The notes below the pieces were generated by a model. The model did not search any database, was not told the DNA's origin, and was given only the letters and a program-made list of their open reading frames with translations. From assembly GCA_032718475.1 (NCBI GenBank), contig JAUCBJ010003343.1, positions 1-25,861 of the forward strand: a stretch of DNA of 25,861 bases. Direction: 5' to 3'. Positions 11,586 through 21,008 of this stretch are shown piece after piece. Position 1 is the first letter of the stretch; each line of letters opens with the position of its first letter. A program made the position numbers and the translations under genes. The DNA comes from Nemertoderma westbladi. Its lineage: Eukaryota; Xenacoelomorpha; Nemertodermatida; Nemertodermatidae.

Positions 11586-11650
11586 GGATGTACAACTCGT
11601 GTCCGTATAACTTGTACAACTTGTAGTCTGTACAACTCATGTCTCTACAA
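11586..11650. repeat. Degenerate tandem of TGTACAACTCGTGTC motif
   Basis: GTACAACTCGTGTC, TGTACAACTTGTAG and TGTACAACTCATGTC follow each other at 15-20 bp spacing. Related single copies occur near 11838, 13700 and 14043-14080. The block resembles part of the 27-bp minisatellite that starts at 11982. Confidence 0.55.
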
Positions 11651-11943
11651 TTGTTTTGTTTAAAAAATCCGTCTCTGTAATGTGCTCCTTTCCCTCAATT
11701 GGTAACAAGATCGTTTATTGTTTTGGTTAGAAAAAGCAGTCTCTGTAACCTGCTCCTTTCCGTCAATTGGTAATTAAAATGGTTAGTAACATCAATCACT
11801 ATCTGCGACGGGGGGGGGGGGGGGATACAGGAATGGGGCACAACAACTCGTGTCTGTACAAATCGTAACACCTTTACGTTACCAAATGAATTGAGCAGGA
11901 TACAATGGTGGTGAGATTTTCTAACCAAAATAATAAACGATAA
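11651..11943. mobile_element. Fold-back family F: two direct units plus inverted partner
   Basis: Two direct units of 67-bp period start at 11651 and 11718. Each runs TTGTTTTG-GTTA-AAAA, GTCTCTGTAA, TGCTCCTTTCC-TCAATTGGTAA. An inverted, diverged partner lies at about 11872-11943 (ACCAAATGAATTGAGCAGGA ... TTTTCTAACCAAAATAATAAACGA). Together they form an imperfect inverted repeat around a core with a 15-bp poly-G tract (11810-11824). No transposase is present, so if mobile it is non-autonomous. Confidence 0.7.
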
Positions 11944-11981
11944 CTAAAGAACACAGGTTAGACATTTATATGACAAATTGT

Positions 11982-13094
11982 GGACACAAGTTGTCCGGAC
12001 AGTTGACCAGATACGAGTTGTCCGAACAGTTGACCATATACGAGTTATCCGGACAGTTGACAATATACGAGTGGTCCGGACAGTTGACCAGATTTGAGTT
12101 GCCCGTACAGTCGACCAGATACGAGTTGTCCGGACAGGCGACCAGTAACGCGTTGTCCGGACAGTTGACCAGATGTGAGTTGTCCGAAGAGTTGACCAGA
12201 TACGAGTTGCCCGGACAGTCGACCAGTTACGAGTTGTCCGGACAGACAACCAGTTACGAGTTGTCCGGACAATTGACCAGATACGAGTTGCCCGTACAGT
12301 CGACCAGTTACGAGTTGCCCGGACAGTCGACCAGTTACGAGTTGCCCGGACAGTCGACCAGTTACGAGTTGCCCGGACAGTCGACCAGTTACGAGTTGTC
12401 CGGACAGACAACCAGTTACGTGTTGTCCGGACAGTTGACCAGATACGAGTTGCCCGTACAGTCGACCAGTTACGAGTTGCCCGGACAGTCGACCAGTTAC
12501 GAGTTGCCCGGACAGTCGACCAGTTACGAGTTGTCCGGACAGACAACCAGTTACGTGTTGTCCGGACAGTTGACCAGATACGAGTTGCCCGTACAGTCGA
12601 CCAGTTACGAGTTGCCCGGACAGTCGACCAGTTACGAGTTGTCCGGACAGACAACCAGTTACGTGTTGTCCGGACAGTTGACCAGATTCCAGTTGCCCGG
12701 ACAGTTGACAGATTCGAGTTGCCCGGACAGTCGACCAGTTACGAGTTGTCCGGACAGTCGACCAGTTACGAGTTGTCCGGACAGACAACCAGTTACGTGT
12801 TGTCCGGACAGTTGACCAGATACGAGTTGCCCGTACAGTCGACCAGTTACGAGTTGCCCGGACAGTCGACCAGTTACGAGTTGCCCGGACAGTCGACCAG
12901 TTACGAGTTGTCCGGACAGACAACCAGTTACGTGTTGTCCGGACAGTTGACCAGATTCCAGTTGCCCGGACAGTTGACAGATTCGAGTTGCCCGGACAGT
13001 CGACCAGTTACGAGTTGTCCGGACAGACAACCAGTTATGAGTTGTCCGGACAGTTGACCAGATTCGAGTTGCCCGTACAGTCGACCAGCTACGA
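11982..13094. repeat. 27-bp minisatellite, about 41 copies
   Basis: The period is 27 bp, with a unit core GAGTTGTCCGGACAG followed by TCGACCAGTTAC or TTGACCAGATAC. Variants include CCCGGACAG, CCCGTACAG and ACAACCAG. A one-base deletion (GTTGACAGATTC) occurs twice, at about 12706 and 12975. The array has higher-order structure: a block marked by AGATTCCAGTTGCCCGG recurs 269 bp apart (12684 and 12953). Because 27 is a multiple of three and the unit lacks stops, long open frames exist on both strands (for example 12045-12923 minus and 11970-12815 plus). These simultaneous frames are the mark of a repeat, not of a protein. Confidence 0.97.
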
Positions 13095-13176
13095 CGTTTC
13101 AGTACTTCAATAGTAGCCAATGTCAGATGTTTGTTTTTAGAAAGTATTTCATCAAACGACCACATTAAAGGTTTCC

Positions 13177-13346
13177 TACTGAGCCCCTAATGGGACATGG
13201 GTTTCCCCTTTTTTTTCTAAGTCCGGCCCGAAGATACAATCTCTGGATGGACTTAATATCTCCGGCCTCCGGTCCTGAGATAGTACCTCCGGGCCGGACT
13301 TAAGAAAAAAAGGGGACACCCATGTCCCTTTAGGGGCTCCGTAGTA
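13177..13346. mobile_element. 170-bp fold-back (MITE-like) element
   Basis: Terminal inverted repeats of about 55 bp flank a short core. The left arm runs GAGCCCCTAATGGGACATGG ... AAGTCCGGCCCG. The right arm is its complement, ending GGGGCTCCGTAGTA. The flanks share GTTTCC(T) at 13171-13177 and 13347-13353, a possible 6-7 bp target duplication. It has no coding capacity. The family is not recognised. Confidence 0.85.
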
Positions 13347-13353
13347 GTTTCCT

Positions 13354-13690
13354 GTGTAACTAGTGTACAGTATTACGGGGACAGTACGATATGAGAAAAA
13401 CACATAATGGGGAAAATATAACACTGGTTTTTCTCCATAGATACCAAAAGGCAATCTGGAGTTCCATTCACAATGACTGATATAGAAACCAATTTCTATG
13501 CCATTGTACATAAACAAAGCCCGCAGCCTATCTGGCAACTTCAAGACGTCTGGATAAAGGAAAAGAAACCAAAGTCACAAATACCTTAAATAAAACAGCA
13601 AATAGTACAGCTGTTCTCAGGTGAAGATGGAATTTTCTGGAACATCATACTGGCGTATAATTTTGAATGACCACTATTACTAGTTCGTGA
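13354..13690. other. Unique DNA, no gene seen
   Basis: About 340 bp between a fold-back element and a minisatellite. A 122-codon minus-strand frame (13176-13544) runs through the fold-back element and is therefore not credible as a gene. Confidence 0.55.
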
Positions 13691-13730
13691 TCGGAAACAG
13701 TCAACTCGTGCCTGGACAACTCGAGTATGG

Positions 13731-13893
13731 ACAACTTGGTCCCACCTTGGCGTACCGGCCAACTTGGTCCACCTTGGCGTACCGGCCAACTTGGTCCACC
13801 TTGGCGTACCGGCCATCTTGGTCCACCTTGGCGTACCGGCCATCTTGGTCCACCTTGGCGTACCGGCCAACTTGGTCCCACCTTGGCGACGAT
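13731..13893. repeat. Second 27-bp minisatellite, about 6 copies
   Basis: The unit is CCAACTTGGTCCACCTTGGC plus GTACCGG, repeated nearly six times. Units 4 and 5 carry CCATCTTGG; the first and last carry an extra C (TCCCACC). Short frames on both strands (TLAYRPTWS-like and MAGTPRWTK-like) are artefacts of the stop-free 27-bp period. Its first 13 bases match 12 of 13 with the unit core of the 16396-17714 array. Confidence 0.97.
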
Positions 13894-13960
13894 TCTCTGT
13901 CCTGGATAGTTAAATTGAAGCTAAATGGGTTTCCTCTAAGAATGAAGTAGTTCTGGGTCT

Positions 13961-13986
13961 GGGGGGGGGGGGGGGGGGGGGGGGGG
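13961..13986. repeat. Poly-G tract (26 bp)
   Basis: An uninterrupted run of G, the longest homopolymer on this strand apart from the initial C run. It is followed within about 100 bp by CACAACTCATGTCC, a motif also seen after the poly-G tract at 11810. Confidence 0.95.
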
Positions 13987-14143
13987 CGCTATAGTCGAAC
14001 GAGACTTTGTGTGTAATACTTTATTTTTAATTTTCACTTTTGTACAATTCGTATCCTGATCCTGCACAACTCATGTCCAAATTTGCCAACTTTTTTGAGC
14101 AGGCTCCAGTATCATTATTCTAAACGCGAATTAAACATGTCAT

Positions 14144-14670
14144 GTGGGGCGAGCCACGAAGTTGGCGGAGCCTTAGCGAATTGACACTGTTAGGGGGTGG
14201 GTCAATTTATGCAAATAGTTGTCGTCGTCGTCGTTGTCGTCGTCGTCGTCGTTGTCGTCGTCGTCGTCGTTACGATTTTGACATGCTAATAACTTTGTCG
14301 GATTTAAAGCTGCCAAGTTGAAAATTTGTAGGTATCAATATGAGCAAAAGTTGAGATTTTTGAGAGACTTTCAGACACCATCAGTGCAATGGTCTCCCGC
14401 TAGAGGGCCACATGTCTAAACATTAAATGCCCTCCCATTTCTTTGCTTTTAATCCGTTTAAGCTGAAACTTGGCAGATATGTATTAGACCATTAGCTGTG
14501 ACTTTCAAAGGAGGAGAATCCATCTGCAGTTCTCCAGTCTGCCGCTAGAGGGCCAAAGGTCTGAAAGTGAAAACAACTAACGACGACAACTATTTGCATA
14601 AATTGACCCACCCCCTAACAGTGTCAATTCGCTAAGGCTTCGCCAACTTCGTGCTGCGCGAAGTCCCCAC
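14144..14670. mobile_element. 527-bp fold-back (MITE-like) element with (GTC)n core
   Basis: Inverted arms of at least 75 bp: the left arm at about 14157-14230 (GAAGTTGGCGGAGCCTTAGC ... ATTTATGCAAATAGTTGTCG) is matched by its complement at 14581-14656, with about one mismatch. Outer parts continue less exactly to 14144 and 14670. The interior holds a GTC repeat (14221-14271) and two diverged direct copies of a block of roughly 110-150 bp, each ending in CCGCTAGAGGGCC (about 14397 and 14541). No transposase is present. Confidence 0.85.
14221..14271. repeat. (GTC)n microsatellite with regular GTT interruptions
   Basis: Reads as GTC x4, GTT, GTC x5, GTT, GTC x5, GTT. The regular interruption gives an 18-bp higher-order period inside the trinucleotide repeat. 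Confidence 0.95.
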
Positions 14671-15218
14671 TTCGTGTAACAATTACCCATACGTCATAAT
14701 CTAAGTTACTCAAATACATGAAACCCCGATTAATAAAAATAAATATAGCTACTAATTTGTTATTATGTATGTAGCCTTTAGAAATGAGGACATCTGGAAA
14801 TCCATAATAGCCAGCTAACGGCATAACCGGGTTACAGGGGGTGGAAACGTACTGCCAACTCCCACTTATGTTGACAATGCAACGGCCTCCATACATACAT
14901 ACACCGTATTATGTGGTGGGATGGGGGTTGGGGGCTCCCACCAATACAATGCATTCAGTTCAATTGAGCTGCCTTCCAATTTATCGTGGCTTTCCAATTG
15001 GAAAATACAGAAAATTAATAGATAGTTAGTTAGTAATGATTTCGCCGAATCGGAATGCACTGTCGCTAGTGACGGTAGGTACTTCAAGTCAGACGTCTAG
15101 ACAATGTCTAGACTGTACATCTGCATGTCTCACACCTATTGCATTACCTACGGCAGAGCGGATAACATTGAATATGTTATCATTCCTTTGCTTATTGCAT
15201 TTTATTATCATATAGGGG
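14671..15218. other. Unique DNA, no gene seen
   Basis: About 550 bp with short open frames on both strands (for example 14841-15029 plus). None has a recognisable domain and all overlap one another. Confidence 0.55.
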
Positions 15219-15345
15219 GAGGGGCACTCGACGCAATAAAAATTGAGCCCGCACCAGGAGAAATTCGACGCAAATAACCGATATTATTGGCTCTCGCATC
15301 GCATATTACTTTGGTTAGAATAACAGGCAACTGAAATCTGCGGCT
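15219..15345. repeat. Diverged copy of fold-back family F (left part)
   Basis: The block GACGCAATAAAAATTGAG, then CCAGGAGAAATTCGACGC-AAATAAC, then CTTTGGTTAGAATAACAG matches, in the same order, the complement of 24470-24520 and the left arm at 24064-24170. A segment between the second and third parts is shortened. Confidence 0.7.
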
Positions 15346-15757
15346 TTGCCTAAATTTATAATTTCATTGATAATATGCACAGACGATATATTAATTCGAC
15401 CATATTCGACCAATTCAGCCATATTATACTTGTATTAATTAGCGTCCGTCCGTCCGTCCGATGCATTATTACGTCACCGCGGAGTCCTTCGTTACTCCAT
15501 AGATACATAACGCACTGAGGTATCGTTGTGATTCGACAAAAACTATATTATGGAAATGCACTAATGCAAATGACAGCAACGGAGAGTGCTGCTGCAAAAA
15601 TCCGGAATATCAATATGTCCTTGAATATACTGGGGGCGCATAATATACGAATTAGAAAAATATTGTACGTATGCTAAAAAAAGGTACAGTAATGTGGTTA
15701 ATGGAAAATATATATCACTAAATAGGTAATGGGCCTAACTAATGGAGCTAGTTTGTG
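15346..15757. other. Unique AT-rich DNA, no gene seen
   Basis: Contains a short (GTCC)n microsatellite at about 15444-15460 and nothing else that stands out. Confidence 0.55.
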
Positions 15758-15830
15758 TATAGTAGTAGTAGTTTATTGTCATAATTAACATTCAAAATAA
15801 TATGCGGCCACAAACTAACTATAAATCAAC
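15758..15830 (-). mobile_element. Possible LINE/SINE 3' end, (CTA)n tail on minus strand
   Basis: Read on the minus strand, the sequence GACAATAAA is followed by four CTA repeats. A polyadenylation-like AATAAA directly before a short trinucleotide tail is typical of some animal LINE/SINE 3' ends. No protein remnant is visible, so this is only suggestive. Confidence 0.3.
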
Positions 15831-16395
15831 TATAAATTTTCATCAGACATACATCAAAAACTTTAAACAATATTATCCAAAAATACCCTGTTAATATGAT
15901 GACCTTTTATAATAATATGTACATAATATTTACTGAATCATAGGTTTTATTTAATATATTAATTAATTAACTGTATAATACAATAAAGCACAAAATATAA
16001 TCTGCATAGCTCCTTTAAATCGTTCTCTGTGAAAAATACACCAATGTTATTAAACTTTAACTGGCCAAAACGTTCTCTTAACAATGTATGTTGTTTGTTT
16101 GTCTCAGATGCTTAAAGTCTCCCTTTTTATTATCATTTTCGAAAATTGAAAGAATATAGAATAACATCTCACGTGCCTTGAGGAAACTTGAATGTTTAGG
16201 TAGAACGAGTGTTCCGTAACAATCAGTATTATTTACATGCCTAGATGCTCACAAAGTTATCGGAATCGGAAACATTTGCCTATATATTAAACCTTACAGC
16301 TATTACAGGAAAACATAGAAAAAAATGCATGTGTTTGAGCTTCAATACAATGAGGGCAATCTATTAGCCGAAACAGAAAGGAATTCGGTCGCAGT
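15831..16395. other. AT-rich unique DNA, no gene seen
   Basis: About 560 bp preceding the composite satellite. No repeats and no convincing coding signal. Confidence 0.55.
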
Positions 16396-17714
16396 CTGAC
16401 TCGGTCCAGTCCAACGGTGACTACCAACTCGGTCCAGTCCAACGTGACTACCAACTCGGTCCAGTCCAACGTGACTACCAACTCGGTCCAGTCCAACGTG
16501 ACTACCAACTCGGTCCAGTCCAACGGTGACTACCAACTCAGTCCAGTCCAACGGTAACTACCAACTCGGTCCAGTCCAACGTGACTACCAACTCGGTCCA
16601 GTCCAACGTGACTACCAACTCGGTCCAGTCCAACGTGACTACCAACTCGGTCCAGTCCAACGGTGACTACCAACTCAGTCCAGTCCAACGGTAACTACCA
16701 ACTCGGTCCAGTTCAACGGTGACTACCGACTCGGTCCAGTCCAACGGTGACTACCAACTCGGTCCAGTCCAACGGTGACTACCAACTCGGTCCAGTCCAA
16801 CAGTGACTACCAACTAGGTCCAGTCCAACGTGACTACCAACTCGGTCCAGTCCAACGGTGACTACCAACTCGGTCCAGTCCAACGTGACTACCAACTCGG
16901 TCCAGTCCAACGTGACTACCAACTCGGTCCAGTCCAACGTGACTACCAACTCGGTCCAGTCCAACGGTGACTACCAACTCAGTCCAGTCCAACGGTAACT
17001 ACCAACTCGGTCCAGTCCAACGGTGACTACCGACTCGGTCCAGTCCAACGGTGACTACCAACTCGGTCCAGTCCAACGGTGACTACCAACTCAGTCCAGT
17101 CCAACGGTGACTACCAACTCGGTCCAGTCCAACGGTGACTACCAACTCGGTCCAGTCCAACCAACGGCGACTACCAACTCGGTCCAGTCCAACGGTGACT
17201 ACCAACTCGGTCCAGTTCAACGGTGACTACCGACTCGGTCCAGTCCAACGGTGACTACCAACTCGGTCCAGTCCAACGGTGACTACCAACTCGGTCCAGT
17301 CCAACAGTGACTACCAACTAGGTCCAGTCCAACGTGACTACCAAATCGGTCCAGTCCAACGGTGACTACCAACTCAGTCCAGTCCAACGGTGACTACCAA
17401 CTCGGTCCAGTCCAACGGTGACTACCAACTCGGTCCAGTCCAACGTGACTACCAAATCGGCCCAGTCCAACGGTGACTACCAACTCAGTCCAGTCCAACG
17501 GTGACTACCAACTCGGTCCAGTCCAACGGTGACTACCAACTCGGTCCAGTCCAACGGTGACTACCAACTCAGTCCAGTCCAACGGTGACTACCAACTCGG
17601 TCCAGTCCAACGGTGACTACCAACTCGGTCCAGTCCAACGGTGACTACCAACTCGGTCCAGTCCAACGGTGACTACCGACTCGGTCCAGTCCAACGTGAT
17701 TACCGACTCGGTCC
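16396..17714. repeat. 27/28-bp minisatellite array A1, about 47 copies
   Basis: The unit is CAACTCGGTCCAGTCCAACG plus GTGACTAC (28 bp), or the same with one G fewer (27 bp). The two lengths are interspersed, so any reading frame breaks often. Variants include GACTCGG, AACTCAG, AACTAGG and AAATCGG. It is the first of three arrays of this unit (see 18384 and 20031). Small minus-strand frames (DWTELVVTL-like) are artefacts. Confidence 0.97.
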
Positions 17715-18000
17715 TTCTAAAAGCTGAGTTCCTTACACACAGACAATCAGACATGCATCTTAACTTACAACATAGCTATACTGTAGCTTTTACAATAAAC
17801 CCGTTTCAATATCGATCGTTAGTTATAATTTATATAGAAGCTTTAATTCAGCCAGACGCCGCGATGGATATCCCACCACGAATAGAGGATATTAAATCGA
17901 TTAAATAAAACTCTTGTTTATTTTAGATAGTATGCAATTTCACAAGACATCGATACCATTCACTAAAATATAAAACAAATAATACGACTCAATTCAATCT
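17715..18000. repeat. 286-bp spacer U1 of the composite satellite
   Basis: A non-repetitive AT-rich block between an A array and a G array, present three times (also 19362-19647 and 21009-21294) with no difference I could see. It carries an open frame of 64 codons that continues from the A array and ends in TAA at 17906-17908, with an AATAAA overlapping the stop. It also has three ATCGAT palindromes (17811, 17896, 17949). No protein domain is recognised. Confidence 0.92.
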
Positions 18001-18383
18001 GTACATGTGGTGTGGTTGTGGTACGTGGGGGTGTCTCTACATGTGTGGTGTGGTTGTGGTACGTGGGGGTGTCTCTACATGTGGTGTGGTTGCGGTACGT
18101 GGCGGTGTTTCTACATGTGTGGTGGTGTGGTACGTGGGGGTGTCTCTGTCTACATGTGGTGTGGTTGTGGTACGTGGGGGTGTCTCTACATGTGCGGTGG
18201 TGTGGTTGTGGTACGTGGGGGTGTTTCTACATGTGGTGTGGTTGTGGTACGTGGGGGTGTCTCTACATGTGCGGTGGTGTGGTTGTGGCAGTGGTACGTG
18301 GGGGTGTCTCTACATGTGGTGTGGTTGTGGTACGTGGGGTGTCTCTACATGTGGTGTGGTTGTGGTACATGGGGGTGTCTCTT
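18001..18383. repeat. 36-bp G/T-rich minisatellite G1 (short version)
   Basis: The unit is TACATGTGGTGTGGTTGTGG followed by TACGTGGGGGTGTCTC, with length variants such as an added GCGGTGG or GCAGTGG. The plus strand is almost free of stops in all three frames, which gives three overlapping open frames of 140-300 codons. That pattern indicates repeat composition, not coding. Confidence 0.96.
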
Positions 18384-19361
18384 CCAACTCGGTCCAGTCC
18401 AACGGTTACTACCGACTCGGTCCAGTACAACGGTGACTACCAACTCGGTCCAGTCCAACGGTGACTACCAACTCGGTCCAATCCAACGTGACTATGACTA
18501 CCAACTCGATCCAGTCCAACGTGACTACCGACTCGGTCCAGTCCAACGTGACTATGACTACCAACTCGGTCCAGTCCAACGTGACTACCGACTCGGTCCA
18601 GTCCAACTTGACTACCAACTCGGTCCAGTTCAACGTGACTACCAACTCGGTCCAGTCCAACGTGACTACCGACTCGGTCAAGTCCAACGTGACTATGACT
18701 ACCAACTCGGTCCAGTCCAACGTGACTATGACTACCAACTCGGTCCAGTCCAACGTGACTACCAACTCGGTCCAGTCCAACGTGATTACCGACTCGGTAC
18801 AGTCCAACGTGACTATGACTACCAACTCAGACCAGTCCGACGTGACAACCGACTCGGTCCAGTCCAACGGTACTACCGACTCGGTCCAGTCCAACGGTGA
18901 CTACCAACTCGGTCCAGTCCAACGGTGACTACCAACTCGGTCCAGTCCAACGTGACTACCAACTCGGTCCAGTCCAACGTGACTACCAACTCGGTCCAGT
19001 CCAACGGTGACTACCGACTCGGTCCAGTCCAACGGTGACTTCCTACTCGGTTCAGTCCAACGTCACTATGACTACCAACTCGGTCCAGTCGAACGTGACT
19101 ACCAACTCGGTCCAGTCCAACGTGTCTACCAACTCGGTCTAGTCCAACGCGACTACCAACTCGGTCCAGTCCAACGGTGACTACCGACTCGGTCCAGTCC
19201 AACGGTGACTACCAACTCGGTCCAGTCCAACGGTGACTACTAACTCGGTCCAGTCCAACGTGACTACCAACTCGGTCCAGTCCAACGGTGACTACCAACT
19301 CGGTCCAGTCCAACGGTGACTACCGACTCGGTCCAGACCAACGTGACTACCGACTCGGTCC
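18384..19361. repeat. 27/28-bp minisatellite array A2
   Basis: Same unit as A1 but with local variants. From about 18461 to 18890 the units are mainly 27 bp, or 33 bp with an added TATGAC, so one plus-strand frame (SNVTTNSVQ-like) stays open for 155 codons. Units of 28 bp return afterwards. Confidence 0.96.
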
Positions 19362-19647
19362 TTCTAAAAGCTGAGTTCCTTACACACAGACAATCAGACA
19401 TGCATCTTAACTTACAACATAGCTATACTGTAGCTTTTACAATAAACCCGTTTCAATATCGATCGTTAGTTATAATTTATATAGAAGCTTTAATTCAGCC
19501 AGACGCCGCGATGGATATCCCACCACGAATAGAGGATATTAAATCGATTAAATAAAACTCTTGTTTATTTTAGATAGTATGCAATTTCACAAGACATCGA
19601 TACCATTCACTAAAATATAAAACAAATAATACGACTCAATTCAATCT
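19362..19647. repeat. 286-bp spacer U2
   Basis: Same sequence as 17715-18000. The flanking A unit to its left reads CCAGACCAACG, whereas the first copy has CCAGTCCAACG; the third copy shares the CCAGACC form. Confidence 0.92.
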
Positions 19648-20030
19648 GTACATGTGGTGTGGTTGTGGTACGTGGGGGTGTCTCTACATGTGTGGTGTGG
19701 TTGTGGTACGTGGGGGTGTCTCTACATGTGGTGTGGTTGCGGTACGTGGCGGTGTTTCTACATGTGTGGTGGTGTGGTACGTGGGGGTGTCTCTGTCTAC
19801 ATGTGGTGTGGTTGTGGTACGTGGGGGTGTCTCTACATGTGCGGTGGTGTGGTTGTGGTACGTGGGGGTGTTTCTACATGTGGTGTGGTTGTGGTACGTG
19901 GGGGTGTCTCTACATGTGCGGTGGTGTGGTTGTGGCAGTGGTACGTGGGGGTGTCTCTACATGTGGTGTGGTTGTGGTACGTGGGGTGTCTCTACATGTG
20001 GTGTGGTTGTGGTACATGGGGGTGTCTCTT
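19648..20030. repeat. 36-bp G/T-rich minisatellite G2
   Basis: Same as 18001-18383 at the 1,647-bp offset, with the same order of unit variants. Confidence 0.95.
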
Positions 20031-21008
20031 CCAACTCGGTCCAGTCCAACGGTTACTACCGACTCGGTCCAGTACAACGGTGACTACCAACTCGGTCCAG
20101 TCCAACGGTGACTACCAACTCGGTCCAATCCAACGTGACTATGACTACCAACTCGATCCAGTCCAACGTGACTACCGACTCGGTCCAGTCCAACGTGACT
20201 ATGACTACCAACTCGGTCCAGTCCAACGTGACTACCGACTCGGTCCAGTCCAACTTGACTACCAACTCGGTCCAGTTCAACGTGACTACCAACTCGGTCC
20301 AGTCCAACGTGACTACCGACTCGGTCAAGTCCAACGTGACTATGACTACCAACTCGGTCCAGTCCAACGTGACTATGACTACCAACTCGGTCCAGTCCAA
20401 CGTGACTACCAACTCGGTCCAGTCCAACGTGATTACCGACTCGGTACAGTCCAACGTGACTATGACTACCAACTCAGACCAGTCCGACGTGACAACCGAC
20501 TCGGTCCAGTCCAACGGTACTACCGACTCGGTCCAGTCCAACGGTGACTACCAACTCGGTCCAGTCCAACGGTGACTACCAACTCGGTCCAGTCCAACGT
20601 GACTACCAACTCGGTCCAGTCCAACGTGACTACCAACTCGGTCCAGTCCAACGGTGACTACCGACTCGGTCCAGTCCAACGGTGACTTCCTACTCGGTTC
20701 AGTCCAACGTCACTATGACTACCAACTCGGTCCAGTCGAACGTGACTACCAACTCGGTCCAGTCCAACGTGTCTACCAACTCGGTCTAGTCCAACGCGAC
20801 TACCAACTCGGTCCAGTCCAACGGTGACTACCGACTCGGTCCAGTCCAACGGTGACTACCAACTCGGTCCAGTCCAACGGTGACTACTAACTCGGTCCAG
20901 TCCAACGTGACTACCAACTCGGTCCAGTCCAACGGTGACTACCAACTCGGTCCAGTCCAACGGTGACTACCGACTCGGTCCAGACCAACGTGACTACCGA
21001 CTCGGTCC
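20031..21008. repeat. 27/28-bp minisatellite array A3
   Basis: Same as 18384-19361 at the 1,647-bp offset. Confidence 0.95.

Larger units (their letters stand above)
17715..21008. repeat. 1,647-bp tandem duplication (two U-G-A blocks)
   Basis: The block 17715-19361 (U1-G1-A2) is followed directly by 19362-21008 (U2-G2-A3) at an offset of exactly 1,647 bp. All the lines I compared are identical, including private variants such as GACTTCCTACTCGGTTCAG and the 33-bp units. U3 then starts a third round, which diverges inside its G array at about 21329. The first copy is preceded by slightly different A1 sequence. Confidence 0.95.

Noticed and set aside
11970-12923. Long open frames on both strands (236-292 codons) as repeat-rich proteins
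   Set aside because: They come from a stop-free 27-bp period that keeps frame on both strands at once. No start context, domain or splice signal supports them.
14624-15087. Small genes on either strand beside the fold-back element
   Set aside because: The frames overlap each other, one runs through the inverted repeat arm, and none has a recognisable domain.
17669-17908. A 79-residue gene present in three copies
   Set aside because: Its N-terminal part is array A sequence, and its triplication follows the 1,647-bp duplication. Copy number alone is not evidence for a gene, so it is kept only as a finding about spacer U.
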